Source: Purshia tridentata (taxonomy: Eukaryota; Streptophyta; Magnoliopsida; Rosales; Rosaceae). Taken from it: a stretch of DNA of 64,000 nt. Within the stretch, counting starts at the first letter, position 1; the number at the start of each line of letters is the position of its first letter. Below are positions 54,621-64,000 of this stretch, in pieces. Where the stretch lies: contig QANT01008368.1 in the NCBI GenBank assembly GCA_003254885.1, forward strand, positions 55,290-119,289, given 5' to 3'. Below the pieces are notes generated by a model. It was not told the DNA's origin and ran no database searches. It worked only from the letters and a program-made list of their open reading frames with translations. The position numbers were made by a program, and so were the translations under genes.

Positions 54621-57600
54621 CTAGATGAAGGGAAAAATGATATACTCAGCATAGAACAGATTCCATATAAATCTATAGAAGTTGGCAATTGCTTCCTGCA
54701 AAATGCATTCAAGCTTATTATAATCAGGTGATAAATTAAATATTCTGTCAGTTTATTAAATCTGATGGATCATTAGACCAGTAAAATGTGCTATTATGCT
54801 GAATTATCCTATTCCAATTTGTACTACTTGATCATTGGGCCAGTAAATGTGCTATTCATGCAACATAAATGTTGTGTTACCTTGGTGTAATTTGCTTGCT
54901 CAAGCACCCAAGCCTGAAAGTACATAAGAATAAAATTTCATGTAAGAGTTTAACGATATATAATGTCATTAATGTTGTCTAGTGTGGGAAAGTTGTCTAA
55001 CATAAACCATTAATATCCAATTTTATTAAGACAGGTCCAAGTGGCACAAGTTGCCATTGCCATTTCATTTGCATCACATCACTAATCAACTATGGCAGAA
55101 GTGACATATCTGAAATATTTGTACCATGGCTACTTATACTCCGTATACCCCACCACCACCACCACCACACACACACACACACACACCAAAAATATACCAG
55201 AAGTGCTAATTTGAAAAGAATCAGTGTCATAAATGCCTTAAAACAATAAATTTTTCAGTAAGAAGAAACTACAAAGAGGAGCATTGCGATTTTTTCGCAA
55301 TAATGTCTGAGATCATAAGCACAAATGATATAAATTATATAATGCTAGGGTGATAGACTGATACTCTTGGAGCTTTAAAAGGAAAGGGGGAGGATGTAAA
55401 TCCAAAACATCCAATATAAACAAGGAACATTAAAACAAAAAGTAAAGAAACAAAGAAGGGATTGCATATCATGGCTAAAGTGGTAATCAGAAGAGGAATG
55501 AATCCCAAGATACAAACCTGGAAAATTAAACTCAATGCCAAGATTGTATGGGTGGGTATCATTAAGCTACGCCTGAATGCCTGCATACAAGAAACTGACA
55601 GACTTGAATTTTTTCGGTCATCTTGATGGAAGAAATATCAAGGATTTCAAAAACATATCAGCCAAAGCTATTAGATCTATGCCTAAATGCATGAACTGCG
55701 CACGCAATACACGCTCACCTGAGGCATGAAACTTGCTGCCAATATAGAAGCAACATAATTTAGTAGCAGAAGTCCAGAACCAAGGAACGCAATGTTTCTA
55801 ACTCCAAGTTTTGTTGCAAATGTTGATATCTGAAACCTGTAATATTACTATCTCAATGAAAATTGGTTGACAGGTGAAATTTTAGGCTTCAAACAAAAAT
55901 AGTTTTGCATTCATATCTAAAAGTTTTGTGAAAAAGTTCCAATGGGTTAAGCATACAAAGAAATTTGAGAATTCCTGTGAGAAATTATCATTAACCACAA
56001 AGTAACTAGGTCCTGCAACTTACTTGCGATCCCCCTCTACATCTGGAAGATCTTTCGTTATGGCAATAACCAAAGCAAATAATGTTACAAAGGAAGTGAT
56101 AAAAGCCACAGGCGAGCTGCACGTAGAATTTGAAGTCCAGCATTAATATATTAAAATTATGAACATGTGTAAACACAGCTAGAATATCACAAGTATATTA
56201 GTGACATTCACAAGAACAAAGTGGAAAATTAAATCAACCAGCCTGGAACCTTCCACATAAGAAAATCAAGATTGATAAGTAGTAACATTCAGGTGTTGGA
56301 TTTAGGAAAGGTCCCTTTCTGTTCACTTTAAAAGTCCAGATTCAAGTGTGTAACTACAATAGCTCTTTATCAACCATGTATTAGTCCATTTAATTGTAGA
56401 GTCATACCAGTTAAACTTATTTGAATGACTCCAGATTGGCAAACAATAGCCTTTCTTGGTTACTTTCATAGTAATAAAATATGATTATATAGTTGATTTA
56501 TCTGTTTCCCATTATAAATTTTAGAACAGCATTAAGGAATTATTGTTGAAAATGCTTTTTGGATGATACTCCAAAAGGAATGCCAAGCAACCAATACAAA
56601 ACTTCCAGTTTTCACAACAAAGAGACATCATGTCCTTACAGCATTGGTCATACATGATGCTGTGGTTTCATGATTCATCTGACTCTACATGGTAAAACAA
56701 ATAAGACAAATGGTAACAAACCTCCACTCAAATTGAAGCCCAAGAGCAGCTCTGGTGGCATAATATACACCAAAATTAAGAAGGAAACCTCGTACCTGCA
56801 AAGGATCATGAGCCATGTTTCTACATCACTTGTGAATCTATGACATCACTACTCTTGGAGAAATATATGGCAAAATAATTATAAAAATAATTAAATTCAC
56901 ATATTCATGCAAAATATCATGACCCATGTTCTAAACGACCATAGTAACCATCACATAGTTCCCATCCTTTCAAAAGTTGGATTTACTTTCCAGGCTATTT
57001 GCTTGTAAGTTGTTCAATTCAGACAGATCAATTTTATAGACAATTATGTTAGATCAAACTATACAAGTTCCGCATGGCCGAAAAGCTATACTAATTCCGT
57101 GACTCAACTGTAAAGAGTATTATACTACAGTAGTATTTGATGCTTCAGCCATATAATAAAGCTAACTGCTGTTTTGAGGGTAATTCCCATATTTGGCAAT
57201 TTGCTTACTATATCCAGGGCATATTGCCAATTTGCCAAAGAAGTTTATCTTGTGATTCGTGATTGTCATTTTCCAAATCCAGATTTTCCCCTAAACCAAG
57301 TTTAATTCCTTCATCCAAACACACCATTGGTTATTGAACCTAAACTGAAGCTTGTCCTAAATTATTACTCTTAGGTTCACAGCATACTATTTTACAGACA
57401 TTTCCACGACAAAATTTATTGATAGTTGAGAATAATTGACGAATCTATACAGAACAAGAACAAGAATTTAATTTTTTATAAGAAGATATTGGGGGGAGGG
57501 GGAGTTGAACTCGAGATCTTGGGTGTAGCCTTAATTGCTCTTAAACACTATACTTACAAGCCCCCACAATGACAAGAAATTAAATTGCAATCTTCTTTTT

Positions 57601-59873
57601 TGGCTTCACATGACTTCTAAATAAACTACTTCCTCATTCTGTCACTCGTGGGCTTCCTTTTCCTTTTCAGAATTTAGAAAAATTGTCAACTTAAATTCAT
57701 AACGCTTTTCTACTTTGTTTTGTCAAGAGTATGGATTGTAAATGTGCTACTTTGTTTTTCTATTACTTTCATATGCCCTTTTCATTTTACTGCACTTGGT
57801 TAGATTGTGATACCTATAAACATATTATCTGCTTTGTACTTTATTTGAAGATTTTCAGGATGGCTTAACCTTAGATGGAAATCAAGTGTGTCAAATTCCA
57901 TGTAAAATAGTATAAAACAGGATGTCTCAACTTTATCAAGCCATTTACATCTGAGAAAGGTACTAATATGGAGCCAAAAACATCCACAAAAAAATGAGCA
58001 CATTATTCTCTTATTAGAGTTGCAAAACAGGGAGCAATACCGTGGCAATTATTAGAAATGCTGCAACAGGAAATCTCTTCATTCTAAATGGAGGAACAGA
58101 ATAGATGGTGCCAAGGAAAAGACCAAGAGAGTAGAGAGAAGTAATGAATGGCCCAAAGTTCAATCCAACAATCAACAGGCCAGTCACTGCAAAAAATATC
58201 ACCAAGAGCCATGCTGATTTAACTGAAAGATCCCCTGCAGCTATAGGTAAATAAGGTTTGTTTACCCTACAAACAAAACAGAAAGTGACAGAATAAGTTA
58301 AAAGAATCTAACATGCAATAATTTCCACGGACAATCTGTCACACAATAGGAAAAGAAGATGGTGATTTACAGAAGGGTCAAGACCACTGGCTCTATATTT
58401 TTCCTTTTCTCAAAGACTACTGAACACTTTTTATCAATAGTCCCTAAGTCAGATGATTGATATGTGTCAACTACAACGATTCACGACATCAATAACATTC
58501 TGACACAACTTGTACTGGATCTTAAACCAAGAAATGTGTATAAACCCTATTAAACCTATTGTGTTTTCTGGGAACCAATATTTTAAAGTTTAGGGCGGGC
58601 TGTTCCACAAATCCTTTTGTAAGAGTTTGTTTAAGTAACAGAAAGAAGTGCATATATGTGGGCAGCGTACTTGTCAATTCTGATATCGTAAATCTGATTG
58701 ATGCCAACTATATAACCATTCCCACATAGTAGAGCTAAAAGACCAGAGAATGCCTTAAACAGCAGAGACCACTTAATCAAATTGGAGTTCTCGATCAATG
58801 CTCTTGTCACCAAAGCACTGTGGACAAAAAAAATACACAAATTTGATCAATTACACCTGGACACAGTTCAAAGAAAATCCTGTTTACCAGTGTCAACCAG
58901 TGTTCTCCAAGGTAATTACTTACGTTGATCCCAAAGCTGTTCCACGTATGGTATGGGGCCTCAGGAATCTCCAACAAGCATCTTTAAAATCTGAAACTTT
59001 GGTCTGTACTGGATCAGATCCAGCAGCTCCAACTTGACTGCTGGCCTGGCAGTATTCACTTTCACTTTAATGCTATAAAGAAAAAGTTTGAGTCTCATCG
59101 ACTAAAAGTGAAATTTTTTTTTTATGCAACCATGTATATGGAACCGGACCAAGTACCAAAACATGTCCAATTATAATCAATATCAGCAACCAGGGACTGG
59201 GAGTATTGGTACAAACAATCAACAAATTTCCTTCTTCAATTTTTATTTTCTAGAGTAAGCATATAGGTACATCAACTATTTCAAGCTTCTAACTAGTTTT
59301 TGCTGCTATGATTCAATAATGAGTAGGGTGATAGTGACACTGACAACCCAAATTGTCTGCCATCAATCTCAGACACTACATTCGGCCTTCAAACCTTGAT
59401 ATAATTTCATTAACGGCTAGAAGGAATAAAAATAAAAAAATCTCTCTTTCTCCTTTCAATCAATTTGGATTACGTGCATAAAACAGAGCTGAATTGGAAC
59501 AAATTAAACATACCTAACTTGGAAAAAAAAATAAAAAATTTAATTTCTTATGAAAATTTCATAGACATTTTCTAACGATCATTAGTAAGAGAAACAACCC
59601 AGTTGGATCAACTACAGGCTAGCTAAGGTTAATCTGGTATTGGGGAGAAAATAAGCATACCCAGATGGAATTTCGCTTCTGCTGGCTGTTGGGTAAGGAT
59701 TTTGAGCCTCGGTACAGCCCAATTGAGCGCAAGTTTTCTGTGCATTTTGAGAGAGAAGCAACGGGTTTGGTGATGGGCTTGATAACAGTTGAAGGAAAAG
59801 GAGAGATCTTGCAATGAGGGTTTAGAGCTGGGATCCGATGGAAATAGGAGGAGGGAGCGAATGAGAGCTCCAT
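54621..59873 (-). CDS. HST: Homogentisate solanesyltransferase, chloroplastic
   Basis: HST joins solanesyl diphosphate to homogentisate in the plastid envelope, the committed step to plastoquinone-9. The exons are 59661-59873, 58924-59045, 58671-58817, 58041-58266, 56722-56795, 56024-56116, 55719-55836, 55518-55580, 54881-54913 and 54621-54695. They give 387 aa, matching the usual length. A Ser/Arg-rich transit peptide occupies about the first 70 residues. The UbiA core has both Asp motifs (NQIYDIRID and [11 protein letters not shown]) and several membrane helices ([40 protein letters not shown]). It ends [13 protein letters not shown]. The [19 protein letters not shown] segment marks HST rather than the tocopherol prenyltransferase. 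The exon-2 acceptor (TGCCAG before 59045) was chosen because it alone keeps phase and gives [11 protein letters not shown]. Confidence 0.95.
55145..55187. repeat. (CCA)n-(CA)n compound microsatellite
   Basis: An accacc run passes into about ten CA dinucleotides, within an intron of the HST gene. Confidence 0.85.
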
Positions 59874-60023
59874 TGCTAACTGCTAAGCTTAAGAGAGAGT
59901 GAGAGCGAGAGTGACTGAATATGTGCACCGAGAAAGTTGGATAGGATTTCGAAACTGGGACAAAACGTATAAACGAAGAATAACGACATGTCGTTGTCAC
60001 TTCCTTTACCATTTAAAAAACAG

Positions 60024-60096
60024 TGGAGATGCGGGGTATCGAACCCCGTACCTCTCGCATGCAAAGCGAGCGCTCTACCATGTGAGCTACATCCCC
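60024..60096 (-). tRNA. tRNA-Ala (anticodon UGC)
   Basis: The 73-nt cloverleaf has acceptor arms GGGGATG and CATCTCC, and the D arm begins GCTC. The anticodon stem is CTCGC/GCGAG with loop TTTGCAT, so the anticodon is TGC. The T arm is GGGGT-TCGATAC-CCC; the discriminator base is A and no intron is present. A T-rich run (downstream on the minus strand, at 60014-60019 as aaaaaa on plus) can terminate pol III. The opening GGGGATGTAGCTCA is typical of nuclear tRNA-Ala. Confidence 0.96.
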
Positions 60097-60515
60097 GATT
60101 TGCTGATATTTTTCTGATAATTATATTTATTGTATTATTTCTACTATTTTTTACCTTCTTGGCTCTGACTCCTATAAGAGACTAATTATGAGAGATTGTT
60201 TTATAAGAATTTTTAGATTAATCAAATGACACTTAATTTGTTAGTTTTATATTAAGTTTCAACTTTAAGATTCTGGACATGTAATCTTTACGAGCTTCGT
60301 TCTACATCTTAAAGTGTATAAGATAAAACTCTACCATGTGAGCTACATCCCCGATTTGCTGATCTCTTTCTGATAATTATATTTATTGTATTATTTCTAC
60401 TATTTTTTACCTGCAAAATATTGTTCTTGGCTCTGACTCCTATAAGAGACTAATTATGAGAGATTGTTTTAATCTTTACAAGCTTCGTTCTACATCTTAA
60501 AGTGTATAAGATAAA
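60073..60515. repeat. Tandem duplication of the tRNA-Ala 5' flank
   Basis: Copy 1 (60073-60328) and copy 2 (60329-about 60515) both begin ctctaccatgtgagctacat and include gataattatatttattgtat, ggctctgactcctataagag and ttctacatcttaaagtgtat. Copy 2 lacks about 78 bp near its middle and has about 14 extra bp. Relative to the tRNA, each copy holds its first 24 nt plus upstream flank. Confidence 0.9.
60329..60352 (-). pseudogene. Truncated tRNA-Ala 5' end
   Basis: This is the first 24 nt of the tRNA-Ala gene, copied by the tandem duplication. It keeps the 5' acceptor strand and the A box but has no anticodon arm, T arm or B box. It cannot make a tRNA. Confidence 0.85.
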
Positions 60516-61174
60516 TTTATAAGCAAATGAAATAAAACACGGGACGTAAAATAAAATAAGTTTGGGTGATTTTATATTTTATATTGTATAAGGATTAATA
60601 ATTTACATCAGGCTATTGGATATAATATAGGTATGAATGAAGTTTTAAATTAATAAAAATATGTGACATTGAATTAATCTAATGGCTTTTTGAAAAAGTC
60701 CTCGTAGGAGAATGATTCTTTCACTAAAAACTAATTTTCTCGGGCCTTCGGCCATGTTTTGATGCTAGGAAATGGTTGAGAGATAAAAAATGGACATCAG
60801 AATGCTGAATTGCTCATCCCCATAGCATTTTGAAATCCCCATTACTATTCCCTAATTTTATATTATAAAACTTATGATCTTCAAGAAAAAAAAGAAGAAA
60901 AAAGCTTGAGGGTAAGCGGTAATGGTAGACTGCAACCTACAAAGAGACTAAACAGCATCACCTCAAATGTAACATAGTTGAAACAAAATTCATGTCAACC
61001 TTAATATTTCAACCATAAAAGGTTATAGGATAAAAAACTAAAAGGATAACTGATCTTGGGAACATAAAAAAGACAAAAGCATCTCCCATATTCAGGAATA
61101 TGACATATAATGACGAGTAAATAAACAAATGCAGACAAAACTCTCCTTGTTGCATCAAAGTATTCTGCAGCCCC
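60516..61174. other. Spacer and RPS5 3' UTR
   Basis: AT-rich sequence without a recognisable gene. The 3' UTR of the RPS5 gene presumably occupies the last 200 bp or so. Confidence 0.4.
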
Positions 61175-62917
<1,743 letters not shown>

Positions 62918-62920
62918 GGG

Positions 62921-63426
62921 TCTGTATAAACACAATTTACAGAACAGAAAAAAGAAAATGTATTAATATTTGGCAATAGCTGCCACTAAGAATCAAGCTG
63001 CAAAGTAAGTTTTCAACTATGGAACTTCGTTTGCAAATGAATAAGGTACTATCTAATTAGAATTGTAATTACAGAAACCATTAAATCATCATTTGAAAGG
63101 GGGTCAAATGGACCATATAAAAAATGGTTCAATTGAAATACCCAAGTGCCAATTCAAGCCCAATTATTGTTACTTTAATACTTATGACTTTATGACAGTA
63201 CAGTAGTTCAAAATCAAAGAAACATAAGGAATAAAATATAAGACTTTCAAGGTAAGACCAAGTAGCAGATGTTGATGAGAGATATAAAGCCATCAACCCC
63301 AAAATGTAGCATAGGCTAGCGTCAAGAATAAAACATCACAGCATAGTACTCCTCCCCCCATTCAAAACCAAAATACACAACCCAAAACGGTAGCACGACA
63401 TCAACCACAGGAAATACCAGAAATCG

Positions 63427-63457
<31 letters not shown>

Positions 63458-64000
63458 GTTACCAGGAGGATGGAGTTTCAGACGAGAGTGATAGTGAGAG
63501 TGAGAGCTCGAAGAAGACAAGAGAATGGCGCCTGGAAGGGTGCTGAATCGCTCAAGACGAGAGAACGGCACACACGGCAGGGTTGGAAGGAAGAGTCTTT
63601 AATCAACTAGGGTTTGAAGGGTTTTTTTTTTTTTGGTTTTTTTTGAGGGCAAACTAGGCAACTAGGGTTTGGGTTTTATCCATAACATTTTTAAAACTAC
63701 AATACTACTCTTTTTATATTCTAAATTAAATTTCGAATTTTAACAAAATTTTGAGAGTTTCAAAATATAAAAATTTCTAAAGGTTTTCGATTTTGTTGCA
63801 AATTTAAGCTAAATAATTTAAAATTTTAATCTAATTTAGTAATATTTTAAGACCTTAAAAAAATAAAAATTTCGGAGAAAATTTTCAAAATTTTCAAAAT
63901 TTTTTTTCTTGAACTCATCTCCAAAACAATATTCCGAACTTTTTAATTTAACCCCCTCAATGAATTTTATTTTTCAATTTTTTTAATATGTCTTAAATTT
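62921..64000 (-). other. RPS5 5' UTR, UTR intron and promoter
   Basis: The UTR intron is 62922-63462 and the non-coding exon is about 63463-63600. Upstream, two telo-boxes (63607-63615 and 63662-63670) mark the promoter. The region from 63680 to the end is AT-rich, with no gene seen. A compound (GT)n(GA)n repeat is at 63427-63457, inside the UTR intron beside its donor. Confidence 0.6.
63607..63670 (-). promoter_or_regulatory. Paired telo-boxes of the RPS5 promoter
   Basis: AAACCCTAG is present on the minus strand at 63607-63615 and again at 63662-63670. Telo-boxes are a hallmark of plant ribosomal-protein gene promoters, where they help co-ordinate expression in dividing cells. Their position just upstream of the presumed transcription start fits. 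Confidence 0.7.

Noticed and set aside
57480-57570. tRNA-like or SINE-like patch (gagttgaactcgagatctt) in an HST intron
   Set aside because: It has a B-box-like string only. There is no cloverleaf, no paired A box at usual spacing and no second copy in the window.
59046-59110. Alternative acceptors (TTTTAG at 59102, TATAG near 59074) for HST exon 2
   Set aside because: They introduce an in-frame stop or break phase. TGCCAG before 59045 preserves phase and gives the expected VGAAGSDP sequence.

Overview
The window is nuclear DNA from a flowering plant, most likely a eudicot. It is AT-rich, its genes are split by many GT-AG introns, it carries plant-only genes (a D14/KAI2-family hydrolase, homogentisate solanesyltransferase, an IQM calmodulin-binding protein, a ubiquitin-RUB fusion), and its housekeeping promoters carry telo-box (AAACCCTA) and TGGGCC motifs. 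The species cannot be told from the sequence. Exon models were built by hand: every junction was checked for splice dinucleotides and for reading phase.

Layout. 1636-17613 (+): the 3' 35 coding exons of the ribosome-biogenesis factor RRP5; its N-terminal exons lie before the window. 18772-21395 (-): a two-exon DLK2-like alpha/beta hydrolase, tail-to-tail with RRP5, whose single intron is about half transposon. 25509-38359 (-): a 15-exon gene of the CPSF160/SF3b130/DDB1 beta-propeller family, 1408 aa. 39559-41840 (-): a broken partial copy of the eIF3c gene. 42576-44118 (+): a ubiquitin-RUB1/NEDD8 fusion gene. 46401-49328 (-): an IQM gene of 632 aa. 54621-59873 (-): homogentisate solanesyltransferase (HST/PDS2), 387 aa, ten exons. 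60024-60096 (-): tRNA-Ala(UGC), with a truncated tandem copy of its 5' end beside it. 61175-62917 (-): ribosomal protein uS7 (RPS5), 209 aa.

The genes do not form one pathway. Most are housekeeping functions: rRNA processing, RNA/DNA-complex scaffolding, translation and protein modification. HST serves plastid plastoquinone synthesis, and the DLK2-like gene belongs to the karrikin/strigolactone receptor family. Between and inside the genes lie small non-autonomous transposons: two Mutator-like foldback elements with 9-10 bp target-site duplications, related foldback MITEs, two antisense LINE tails in RRP5 introns and a tRNA-like SINE. There are also several 120-260 bp tandem duplications.

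I saw no convincing undescribed system. The items most worth a second look are a foldback transposon placed 14 nt downstream of the DLK2-like 5' splice site, two GC-AG introns in RRP5, an Ala28-to-Thr change in the ubiquitin half of the ubiquitin-RUB gene, the chimeric eIF3c pseudogene, and the duplicated tRNA-Ala edge.
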